A stretch of DNA of 64,000 nucleotides from Staphylotrichum longicolle (taxonomy: Eukaryota; Ascomycota; Sordariomycetes; Sordariales; Chaetomiaceae): assembly GCA_019096155.1 (NCBI GenBank), contig JAHCVI010000001.1, positions 4,030,001 to 4,094,000 on the forward strand, read 5' to 3'. This document shows positions 9,648-20,125 of this stretch, piece after piece; position 1 is the first letter of the stretch; each line of letters begins with the position of its first letter. Made by a program: the position numbers and the translations under genes. The notes beneath the pieces were generated by a model. That model worked only from the letters and a program-made list of their open reading frames with translations. It had not been told where the DNA came from and searched no databases.

Positions 9648-12345
9648 TCAAAGAAACCCAGCGCCACCTGTCCCGCCAAAAGCCCCATCCCACCACTGAA
9701 ACGGATCTCGTCCAATCTGCGTCCCCAAGCCCCCGGGCAGATTCAAATTCAAATTCAACCCATCCAATCCCGCCACCGCCCCCATCATCGGGTACCGCGA
9801 CCACCAGTCCCCGTCCTCGCCCACACCACCACCAACACCCCCGACCCCGGCCCCATGCTGATGCCCCGCCACGTTGTGCTGCTCTGCTCCCAACCCAACC
9901 GCCCCGTTCCCACCTCCTCCGGCTCCCGCCCCTGCACCAGGAGGGCTGTCGGATCCGGACGAGGACGAGGAGCGCATGGCCGCGTTCAGGAGGATCTCGA
10001 GGAAACGGGCGTAACGCACGGCCATGTGCGTGTCATCGGGGGAGGCGCAGCGGATGGCGGTGATGGAGGCGCGGAGGAGGTGGATGTTGGGGTCGGCGTC
10101 GGTGGCGTCCGAGTTGGTGGTGAGGGTACTCTGTGGACAGAACGACAGGTTAATTGGGATTGGGAAACCGAGGACCGGGAAAATGGAGGACTGACTTTAA
10201 GAAGGTGTAGGTATGCAGCAACGATGAAGACCCAGCACCGGACGGGTAGATATCGCAGCAGGTTGGTGGGCCCCAGGTTGACGATGATGGAGAGCATCTG
10301 GTAGCTCGCGCCAGAAGCCTGATCGGAGAGTCGAGTCAAAGCTGCAACCTTTGCGCTGTTGGTCTCGTCTCTTCTGGCTGGCTCTGACGGCGTCGGTGTT
10401 GCATTGTTGTAGTGTTGGAGCGCATAGCTGGCAGGCGCAAAGCTGTACATGAGGGAGTAGTGATACTCAAGTTCCAGGCATGCGCGGAGCAGTTGTGACT
10501 CGCTCGCTGTAGGGGTATGAGGTCAGCACTAAAAAGAAAGACTCAGAGAACATACCTGAATTGAAGCATGCCGCATGCTGACGCTTCCAGCGGCCGAGGG
10601 CTCGTTCGAGGTGCTCCAATTCGGGCAAGAGATTGGGGTTGGCCAACGTCAGTCCGCCCTGCTTGAGAGAGTGCAGCAAAAGACTGGCCTTTCTGGTCTC
10701 GGCGGAGAGGTCGTAGTAGGCTTCCCAAAGCGCAGTATCGGGGAGGATGTTGGCAAAGGTTGTCGAGTACCGGCTTCGGACGACCTCGCTCGACTGCTCG
10801 GACAGAAGCGGGTTCAAGCCCAGGCGCATGGCCAGATTCTCGTCGGCAAGGTAGAGAAATACGCAAATCAACTGGTTCCACTGCTGCTTGCACGGTCCTG
10901 TTTGAGGGGAATCGGAAGGGCCGTCGACCCCTTGTGCGTCAATGTACTCAAAGCAACAGCCTTCATGAGCTAGAGCGATGGCGGTGGAGAGAAGCATCCT
11001 ACGATCCAGTGTCAGGAGAAGAGGTTTGGGGGCATCATCACACTGCGGACAAGACGCCCCAAAGAAAGACTGACCATGACATCTTATTGCTACGATACGC
11101 CGGTGCAACAATGTTAAGGTTCTCCAGCAGCGTCGCCATGCCGTATCTCTGTTGGCTCGTCAACGAGGTGATTTGGCCCCTGCTGCTGAACGCCCCTGGC
11201 CGTGGCCCCTGAGCACTGCTGAACATGTCGCCGTCCTCATCCTCGGAAAACGAAGACGGGTTGTTGATTGCCTTGCTGTGCCACTCAATCATGAGCAGCA
11301 TGGCTGCAATGGCACCTGGCGACCGGGTGTAAGGCGAGCCCCAGAGGGCCGACTGCAGATACTTGCGAAGAAACTTCCATGCCTGCCAGTGAATGCGCTC
11401 GGATCGAATCTCGCCATGAGAGCCTGAAAGGGAGTAGTAACGCGAGGAAAGAGTCACGAGACTGATGGACAACAGAGGCTCATCGGCTGCAAGGAGGGCA
11501 TATCGACTCCTGTCCCGGTAGAAAGGGTGAACCACCGGGCGAAGTGACCACATGACGTTGAAGTAAAAGTCGAGGTATTCGACGACCTCCGCCCTGGTGA
11601 GGACGCCCTTTCTGACCAGAACAAACCTTTCCCAGGCGTATTCGGACTCGATGGGATCCCGCAGCCCCAGCAGAGCGTCACCGGCAGCCACTACCGATGG
11701 CGTCGCATGGTTGCTTGTGTTCGCTGCGTCGGGCGCACGGGGGCTCCTCCCCTGCTCTCCAGCCGCGGTAAAGGTGAGTAGGTCGAGAGCATCGGCCGTG
11801 TTGTGCAGTTGGGCCGAGATTATTCTGCTGCGTGCAGTCGGCTGGCTTGGGTTTGGAATTGAGTTGGGGGTCGGGGACGGCTGGCCGGGTGAGGTTGACG
11901 GCACACGGGCACTGACATGGCCAGGAGTTGGCAATGGCAGCCTATCCATTTGTGGTGCCTCATCTGCGTCCCGGATCGGATCTAACCACGTGTTTTCTCC
12001 ATGCTCAGGCCTCTGTCGTTCTTCGGCCGGCGAAGCAGATGTCGGCGAGAATGCAGGGACGGCAGGACTGGTTCCTTGGGGCTGACTCGGCGACGCCGCA
12101 AGGGCGGAATTGCGACTCAACCTCCTGCGCGTGTTTCTGGTATCGCTAAACTCGCAGCGCTCAGGATGGCCGTCGGCGACGCACCTCCTGCAGGGCTGTC
12201 TCTGGTCTTCGGCGTTTGGAAGGCATCGCGACTTGCGCTTGCGACACGGCTCGCACGAGTGGTAGGCCCTGCGACGCTTCAGTTCGGGCGGAGAGCCTGG
12301 TCGATTGACGGGCAAGAACTGCAGCGTCTGCGCGGTTTCTGTCAT
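9648..12345 (-). CDS. Zn2Cys6 (GAL4-type) transcription factor
   Basis: This is a fungal nuclear regulator; the target is unknown. Four exons are inferred: 12345-11099, 10998-10556, 10506-10196 and 10130-9648. Introns are 100, 49, 65 bp, with GTATCG...TAG, GTATGT...CAG and GTCAGT...CAG borders, and all phases fit. The product is about 827 residues. The binuclear zinc cluster has cysteines at residues 31, 34, 41, 52, 55 and 64 (CX2CX6CX10CX2CX8C), preceded by basic ELKRRRAYHS. The middle homology region begins around YFNVMWSLRPVVHPFYRD, with IEWHSKAINNP further on. The C-terminal tail is Gly/Ser-rich and carries DPFQWWDGAF. The start at 12345 is the first in-frame ATG; the longer frame upstream begins with GTG. 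The layout resembles Aro80-like regulators, but that is a weak impression. It is divergent from the MFS gene at 13613. Confidence 0.85.
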
Positions 12346-13612
12346 TGCCTGTCGTTCGGCATCGTCGAGCGAGTCGGATGCGCTCTCACCGTTTTGGAGG
12401 TCTGGGGAAAATGCGGAAAGTCTGCATCGGGCCAATCCGATGGGGGAAACGACATTTGTGTGCTGCGCTGGCCCACCAGATGGCCCGCAACCCCGCGTCA
12501 AGGGCCTCAAAGCCCCAGTGCTAAGCTGCGGGGTGGTGGAAAAGGTTGGGGAATGTGGGGCTGCACGTGGATTGAGCACTCCGACTTCAGATTCCGGACC
12601 AGTCTCCAGGCATGCCTGCTGTAGCTCTGCGCAGGTTCCCCGCACTTTTTTTCTTCTTGGAAGCCTGCCTCAGCTTGTCTTGACACTTGATGCCCAACAA
12701 AGCCAAGTTAACCAAATCGATCGACGCCATCATCGCCACGTCCAGATCCCGTATCCGTCGGCTTGGTCCCGTTGAGCTGGACAGCGAAGCGGGATGACGC
12801 ACTTGAGCCTATGTATAGTTGTCTGCCGGCAGATACAGTCGGTGACAAACCGTGAACGCCGCAACAGTTCCAAATTGCAGGTCGTGATCCGATCCGTCGT
12901 CTCAAATGGGCACACTTCCTGTGCAGCTTCCGACACCCGAGGCCACTTTAACTCGTCGCCCACAGGGATCCATCTTTCCATGTGCTCGGGCCCGGATCCT
13001 TCAAGCATGTGTTTTTGGCGCGTTGCACAGTTTCACTTCAAGATCCTTCCCGTGTCGCCGCCGTGCTGGGGGTTGGGGGGTGGGCTAGGTCGAGAATCCG
13101 GGGAAGCTCCAAGCAAGCGTCTGGATCCGGGATTCGAGACTCGTTCGCCAATCATGCCCCAACCTTTACGTATTACCCATTGTTGACTGCTGGTTCGTGA
13201 TGATGCGCATCAAGGAGCCAACTCCGGGCTGATGGATCCGGCTGTTCCCGTCTAGGAAAGGCGTCCGCGGATGCGGCAAAAGCGGAAATGTACCCGCGGG
13301 TCCTTTTCCCACTCTGGTCCACCCGCCCCAGAGTCGGATCTGGGGTGCAGTTGTTGACAGCAACTCCCTCGCCCCTGGGATCGCGTCGGCAAATTTTTCG
13401 GGAAATGTGTGCCCCAGCCAGAGCATGGCTCCCCTGCGTGTTGTTGATGCCAAGAGAGCCGGGGACGACGTCGAGGTGGACCTAGACATGTCTCTGGACA
13501 AAGTTAAAGGTGGCAGTTGATCCGCGCATCTCTCATCCGGTTGCTCTCGTCTCTGTCCCAGTTCCTCCCCAGCCGATCAACACCAGACGGGATCAACTCG
13601 CACGCAGACGCA
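12346..13612. promoter_or_regulatory. Divergent promoter region between Zn2Cys6 factor and DAL5-type carrier
   Basis: This 1.27 kb spacer lies between head-to-head genes. The motif GGATCCGG(G/C) occurs three times within about 250 bp: inverted at 12991-12999, direct at 13123-13131 and direct at 13234-13242. CGG half-sites are the usual target of Zn2Cys6 proteins, so these are candidate operators. Co-regulation of the pair is an inference. Confidence 0.45.
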
Positions 13613-15270
13613 ATGGCCGCAGACTCCGAGAAGGCCCAGGTGGCCAACATGTCTGAGAAGGCGAGCTCGACCGAGTTTGAGCACGCCTCGACTCCCATCA
13701 TCCTCGACGAGGAGACCAACAAGAAGCTGTTGAGGCGCATCGACTGGCGTGTTATGCCAGTGGTGAGTACACGGATCCGTACCAACTCAAGCTTCAGGGA
13801 CTCGAACTAACACAACGATGTTAGCTTTGCTTCACCTACGCCCTTCAGTTCTACGACAAGGCGCTCCTCAGCCAGGCCGCCATCTTCGGACTGCGGAAGG
13901 ATCTCGGCATGCAAGACGGACTCAAGTACTCGTGGGCCTCGCTGATCTTCTACTTCGGCTACATCGCCGGCACCTACCCGGTGTCGCTGCTCGCCCAGAA
14001 GTATTCGACCCGCATCGTCATCACCGTCATCTGCCTGCTCTGGTCCGTCGTCGTCCTGAGCACCCCGGCCTGCCGCAACTATGGCGACTTCCTCGCCAAC
14101 CGCTTCATGCTCGGCCTGATTGAGGCTGGCGTCTCGCCCATCTTCATGATGGTCGTCGGCTTCTGGTACACGCACGAGGAGCAGGTCTCGCGGTCCAGCT
14201 GGTGGTACTCGTTCAGCGGCGGCTCGCTGCTCGTCTCGCCCCTCATCAACTACGGCATGGGCCACATCCAGGGCGGCAGCATGCAGCCTTGGCAGTACAT
14301 GTACTTCATCGCCGGCGCCGTCACTACCTTCTGGGGCGTGGCCCTCTGGTGGCTGTTCCCCGACACCCCGCAGAACGCCCGGGGCTTCACCGAGGAGGAG
14401 CGCCTGCTGCTGGTGGAGCGTGTCCGCCGCAACAACGCCGGCGCCGAGAGCAAGAAGTTCAAGTGGTACCAGGTTGTCGAGGCCCTCAAGGACTACCAGC
14501 TGTGGGGAATCTGCATCGTCTCGATGATGTCCTGCACCGGGTCCGGCGCCGTCACCGTGTTCGCCCCGATCGTCTTCAACGGCATGGGCTTCAGCGTGTT
14601 TGAGTCGCTGCTGCTCAACCTGCCCATCGGTGCGCTGGCCTTCATCCTGATTCTCGGATCTGGCTACATCGGCCAGTATGTCAAGAGCTCGCGGTTCCAC
14701 ATCATCTCGATCTCGTGCCTGCCCGTCATCCTGGGATGCGCCCTGGTGTAAGTTTTTACTGGTCTGTTTTTGTTCTGACGTATTTGAGCTGACCAAGCTT
14801 TCTCCGACAGGTGGCAGCTCCCCTCGTCCAGCACGGCTGGCCGCATCGTGGGTTACTACCTGATCAACTTTTTCTCGTCCGGTTGGGTGCAGTGCATCGG
14901 CCTCAGCACGTCCAACGTCGCCGGCCACACCAAGAAGGCCGTCTACGCGGCCGCCACGTTTATCGCCTACTCGGTCGGTAACATCATTGGCCCGCTCATG
15001 TTTGATGCGTAGGTGGCCCTGCCTGAACATACCTGAATGAGCAATCAGCTAACCCCGAGAAACAACAGTTCCTACGCTCCGCGCTACGACCGCAGCTTTA
15101 CAGGCATCATGATCTGTTTCGTCGTCTGCTTCTTCGCGTCCGAGATCGTCCGCTTCTTCCTGGCGCGCGAGAACAAAAAGCGGGACGCGCAATACGGCGA
15201 GCCGGATGACACCCACGGGCTGGAGGACCTGACGGACAAGGAAAACACGTCGTTTAGATACCACCTGTAA
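13613..15270 (+). CDS. MFS transporter, anion:cation symporter (DAL5/TNA1-like)
   Basis: This is a predicted plasma-membrane permease of the allantoate/nicotinate-type family. Four exons are inferred: 13613-13762, 13825-14747, 14811-15008 and 15069-15270. Introns of 62, 63 and 60 bp start GTGAGT, GTAAGT and GTAGGT and end in TAG, CAG and CAG; phases are 0, 2 and 2. The product is 490 residues, a normal length. The start at 13613 is the first in-frame ATG. Diagnostic blocks are DEETNKKLLRRIDWRVMPVL, LQFYDKALLSQAAIFGLRKD, SLIFYFGYIAGTYP, NRFMLGLIEAGVSPIFMMVV, WWLFPDTPQNARGFTEEER and the late STAGRIVGYYLINFFSSGWV. About 12 membrane segments are visible, and the hydrophilic C-terminus ends FRYHL. 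The substrate cannot be read from sequence. It is the last intact gene before the TA-rich compartment. Confidence 0.92.
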
Positions 15271-15358
15271 TGAGCGCGGGGGTCGGTTTGGGCTTTGGAT
15301 GTTGATCGTCATGATGATATGCCGCGAATAGCGAAGCGCGCACTGTTTGATTTCTTTA

Positions 15359-15408
15359 ACGTATATGATAAGCGAGTCGACCAGACAAGCGAGTCGACCA
15401 CTTTTTAC
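15359..15408 (+). repeat. Terminal inverted repeat of pogo copy A, left end
   Basis: It matches the right end in inverted orientation over about 48 bp with a few C/T differences, and is preceded by TA. It contains two copies of AAGCGAGTCGAC. Confidence 0.85.
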
Positions 15409-16775
15409 CACCTTACAGATACTCTCGTCAATTGCAACACAACAAAACTAGGAACCAACTATAATTACATCAGAAGCAGCTGAATCAGATGCTTCTGCAA
15501 CCTCCTGGCAAGTGCGGGCATTATGGCCAGGCTTGCCGCACACACTACAGCACCGAACCCTCGTACGAACCCCCCCTGTACTACTACCCTCCGGCTGCAT
15601 TTCCTGCACTCCCTCCCCACCTACGGCCCCCTGACCTAGTACATCCTGTGCATCCTGTATAGCAAGTGACCCTCTAAGCTATACGCGTGTTCTTTTGGCT
15701 CTCCGGCGCTTACTTAGTGCCTCGTTGGCCTTGCGGAGCGAAGACACCTCTGCCTGAAGGAGGGCCACCTGGTGCATTATAGCCATTGTACCCTTGGCAA
15801 GCTGGTCTATAGCAGCTAACATCGAAGTCGGGGAGCTGTTCTAATGGTTGGCAATGCGAGTCTTGATGAGCGTTGACTACGAGGTTGCTTCTCGAGGGTT
15901 GTATGGTGTCTAGAAGACCTAAGGTTGTAGTGTGCTAGCCCGTGAGTTTAAGGGCGTTGGTGTACGAAGCTTGATATCTAGTTTAGAAAGTACCCTCTCT
16001 AGATCGAATGGAACAAGGCCAGCCCCTACGAAGCTGCCCTAGATATTCCTTTCGGTGATAGAGGCAAAGAAGGCCTCGCGAAAGGTGTAGAGGAACTCGA
16101 GCTTGCTAATGTAGTTGATATATATCCGCATTAGGTCTTTAACCTAGCGACTATACGCCTGCTTTAGCGGTCTAAAGCAGCTAATATTAAGTGGCTGGAG
16201 GAGGTGTGAAGAGTGCGGAGGCATATAGAGCGTAATGATATTATTCTACTAGTAATGGAGCTCGAATTTGGTCGAGTGGTGGCTCTTATAGCTGTCGAGG
16301 ATCAACAGCCGGTATTTGCCTTTCGTACGAGGCGCTATATAGAAGTCGAAGTACTTGATCCAATCTAGGCCTATCGTATTAGTAGTCTAGCCATTGTTGG
16401 TGGTTGCGATACGCTAGTCGGCCGGGAGGTCGCACTTGGTATACTAGTTGGCGAGGTAGTACTACGCGGCCAAGATGATGAAGGGGGGGATAGCCTAGCC
16501 GAGGGCATTGACTCCCTAGATCACCGTTGCCCACTTACGGTTGCTAGGCTAGGCTAGCTTTGCCTTGCTACGGCTATTAGAGGTTGTAACTACTATACCC
16601 GTAAAGATAATACCTATTATAAACCCGGTCTCGTCAAAGTTGTAGATATCGTCGTCTACAATGCCGTACTTGGCCTTGACGTTTCGTACAAGGGTAAACC
16701 ATTCGCCAACGACCTTTGGATCTTCGTACTTAGCCTTCTGGTAGTCGTATCTACGCGTATAACGCGTTCGGAGCT

Positions 16776-17199
16776 TGTCACGGACTGACCATGCATACGG
16801 CCGGGAGGGGCCATAGTTGGGGCGCAGGGCGCCCTAACGTCCAATCATTGAGTAACCAATTAGGGAAGGATTACGCTTGGCATAGGCTTGGCACTATAAT
16901 CTAACACCAAGGCTCACGGGGATCACTTTGTAATCCTAGTGAGCCAACATAGAGGATCACATAAAGGAGATAGTGATCTAAAGGAACCATTATATATATA
17001 TACGCTAGATAGTCAGTCACTCGTTGAGGGAGCTCAGAGCTTCCTTAGTAAGCAATTTACACTTAGACTTTACTAGTTCATTGAGACTAGATTAGTATAT
17101 CTTATTGTAGACCTTTTGGCTCTACCGAATCTCTATACTTGACTAAGATATACCTCCGGGACCCTTTTAGAAGTGGGTCAGGACGAACGATTCGTCATA
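16776..17199 (+). repeat. LTR, 5' copy of Gypsy copy 1
   Basis: It starts TGTCACGGACTGACC and ends near ATTCGTCATA, where the final A/TA fits a mutated CA. It aligns along its length with 24502-24924 and 57231-57654. Confidence 0.88.
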
Positions 17200-17279
17200 C
17201 GTTGCTTACTCCCTTTATTTCTATCACGGTTCAGAACGGAGGTATCGAATACTATAGGTACTACCGCACCTACTATCGC

Positions 17280-18660
17280 CTAGCTCAACGAGCGCATCGC
17301 CGCACTCGAGGCGGAAAACGCTCGCCTCAACACCGTAGCCAACCGAAGCCGGGTCAAGCTTGACCTACCACTACAGTATAGAGGAGGGAAGGACGCCCTC
17401 TCGGGGTTCCTAACTCTCTCCAAGGCCTATTTAGGATACTATCCCGAGCTATTCCCTACGGAAGTAGACAAGGTCGGGTTCATCGCCTTGCGTCTAGAGG
17501 GACAGGCCCTCCGGTGGTTTCAACCTACTATAGACGATATATTGAACAACGCCGACGAGGACGATAGAGAAGACTTTACAAACGAGGTCTTTGGCAGCTA
17601 CGCTAGGTTTGAGGCTAAGCTACGAAAGGTATTTGGAGACTTGGACGAGAAGCAGTATATATAGGACCACCTAATACAACTCCGCTAGACCAAGTCGGTA
17701 TCCGCATATACTACGCTATTTCGGCAAGACTCTATAAGGGCCGACCTTAACGAAGAAGGCCTTATATAGCTATTCTATAATGGCCTTAAGGAAGAGGTCA
17801 AGGACGTACTATACGATAAGGATCGGCTAGATATACTCAATGAGTATATCGCCATAGCTATTAGGATCGACGATCGTTAGTATATACGCAAGTAGCAACG
17901 TAAAGGTTAGAGCGGGACCCCGTAGGCCTACCGACCCAACGATAAGAAGAAGCGCCTATACCGTAGCATAGTATACGGTATACATTCTAGTGCTATAGAC
18001 GTTAACGCCAACCAGCGTACTGGACCCGCTAAGCCGAAGGACAAGGCCAACGTTACTTGCTATAGATATAGTAAGAAAGGACATTTTAGACGTAACTATC
18101 GTAGCGCGAAGAAGAAGGGCGACTAGAAGCTAGTCCCGGGTCGTAAGATAGCGACTATTGACGTAAAGCTCCTAGTCAGGGAAGTAGCGGTCATTGACTA
18201 ATACGACTAGGATAACCTCGAGGACGCTATCGACTATACAATGTAGTATTACAAAGAAGGAAGTGGCACTATAGATAAAGACTATAGTGACAGGGATAAC
18301 CCGTATACTAGCGACGACGGTATACTTAGCGTATAGTTTATCGAGAAATTCATTCGGGACAATGCCGACCCTAGAGCTCAACGCACGTTAGTAATAGGTA
18401 TCCTAATATAGGGCGCTAACCAGTCCCAAGAAAATCAATAGCAAGTAGAGGACTAGATCGACAGAGTTACCTCTACTATTTCGAGGCGTATAACTACTAC
18501 CCTTATATAGAAAGCGTCGGAAGATCAACGCAATAACTAGAGCGATCCCCCGACCGAGGAAGAAGACACACCAAGCCGAGAGACTATCGAAAAGGTCATT
18601 GCTTACCTTAGCAGAAATGACGACAATCTGCCCGATCTATACAACCCCAAAGTACTTATA
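17280..18660 (+). pseudogene. Gag of Gypsy copy 1
   Basis: The translated track contains LNERIAALEAENARLN (coiled coil), then the retrotransposon capsid block FIALRLEGQALRWFQPTI and FEAKLRKVFGDLDEK, then RQDSIRADLNEEGL, and a nucleocapsid zinc knuckle at about 18054-18110. In that knuckle the expected cysteines read as tyrosine (TCYRYSKKGHF...NYRS). In-frame TAG codons occur throughout. The assembly function is lost. Confidence 0.8.
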
Positions 18661-20125
18661 GCCCTACTAGAATAGGCTAGGGACAAGCTATAGCACCTCC
18701 AATAGCTAGTAGCAGGGCAGGGGCAAGAGCGGAAGCGGATCGAGGAGGAAGCTAAGAAGGTTGTAGTAGCCTACTATACTATTGCGCGATAACTCGGTAC
18801 GGTCGAGCGGCAAGCCGACAAGTTAAAAGAAGAAATCTTCTAGCTAAAAGAGGCGTAGAAAGCCGACTAGGTCTAGTAGACTAGACTAGACAACGTAGAC
18901 CACAAGGACCTACTAGAGGGAGAGATCTATATTCCCGAGTTCTTATACTACTAGGAGTAGGCCCGCTAGGAGGCCTAGGGGCAGTCACTAGAGAGCTAGG
19001 AAAAGTATTAGGACTAACGAAGATACTATAGCTTTAGAAAGACCACTAACGATATACAACGCAAGGGTTATAGGTATAGATTCTAGTATACTACGGAGAG
19101 GGAAACTACACGTATTAACCTAGGAAAGAGCGACTACGTCCGCGTCCTATAGTTTCAATATATCATATACTCCTACTAGTTCCACTACAAGGAGAAATTC
19201 GACTATAATCACTAGCCTATTAGAGAAGCAGGAGAGGACAGATCGTAGGAACCCATTACCTAGATATTCGATCATAGATATAGTTACACCAACCTCTTAT
19301 AGACATTCGATAGGATAGATAAAGGCTATCTCTACATTATATCCAAAAGGGCATAGCCCAAGCACTACCAAGATATAGAAGGAGTAAAGGGATATAGCAA
19401 CTATATATACCTCTACCACTTCAAGAAGAAGGTCTAGTAGCATTACTAGATTCCTTAAAGGATCATCAGGGCACTCGACCTCTACTAAATTACAGACGGA
19501 CAAGTCAGGCTAAAGAAGGATCCCAGTATTAACAAATAGCTCGAAAAGCTTAAGAGCAGGTACAATGCCCCGTTTTAGGACAAGCACGTCTTATAGGAGG
19601 ATCTACCGACGAAGAAAAGTAAAAAGATTATATAGGATAAGAAGAGGGCTATTCGATAAACAGAGGACAATAACCAACTAAAGACCCAGAGGGACGCCTC
19701 TTCGACTTAACAAAGGTTAGGAAACGACTCTAGGGCCTACAATAGGCCCAAGTAAAACTAACACCCTTACAACAATAACAGGCCCGCTAGTATAGGAAGA
19801 ACTAGGCGAAGTATAAAGCCTATAACGACCTCCTAATAGACCCCCAAGTAGTCACTAAGCCAGCCAACATAGTAGCACAGAGATATACAAAGTATAAAGG
19901 TACAACGAAAGAATATAGGAACGTACAAGGTATACAAAGGGTATAAAAAGTACAAAAACGCATTAGCGGCGTAGAATATACAAGACGTAAAAGGTATAGG
20001 AGGTATACCTAGAACGCAAAAACACAAGAGTATAAAGGCATAGTGATAAGACGGATAGTACAGACGGCCCACTAGGAAGTAGCCGCCGTATAGAACGACC
20101 AACTAGACGACCGAATTTAGGTCAT
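18661..20125 (+). pseudogene. Extra coding stretch between gag zinc knuckle and protease in Gypsy copy 1
   Basis: About 1.5-2 kb of stop-riddled but coding-like sequence separates gag from protease, with Lys/Glu-rich coiled-coil stretches (AGQGQERKRIEEEAKKVV) and a globular-looking part (YLYHFKKKV, DLYQITDGQV-like). The same stretch is in copy 2 (about 59040-60590), so it belongs to the element. I do not recognise a domain. Confidence 0.55.

Noticed and set aside
12346..12645. N-terminal extension of the Zn2Cys6 factor
   Set aside because: The frame is open but begins with GTG and has no in-frame ATG before 12345.
13807..15030. Long minus-strand frame opposite the DAL5-type carrier
   Set aside because: It is a codon-bias shadow of the GC-rich MFS gene: no ATG in context, and low-complexity His/Glu/Asp-rich composition.
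19833..20102. Minus-strand Tyr/Phe/Leu-rich frame inside both Gypsy copies
   Set aside because: It arises from the reverse of TA-rich RIP-mutated gag-pol sequence. Its repetition in copy 2 only reflects element homology.
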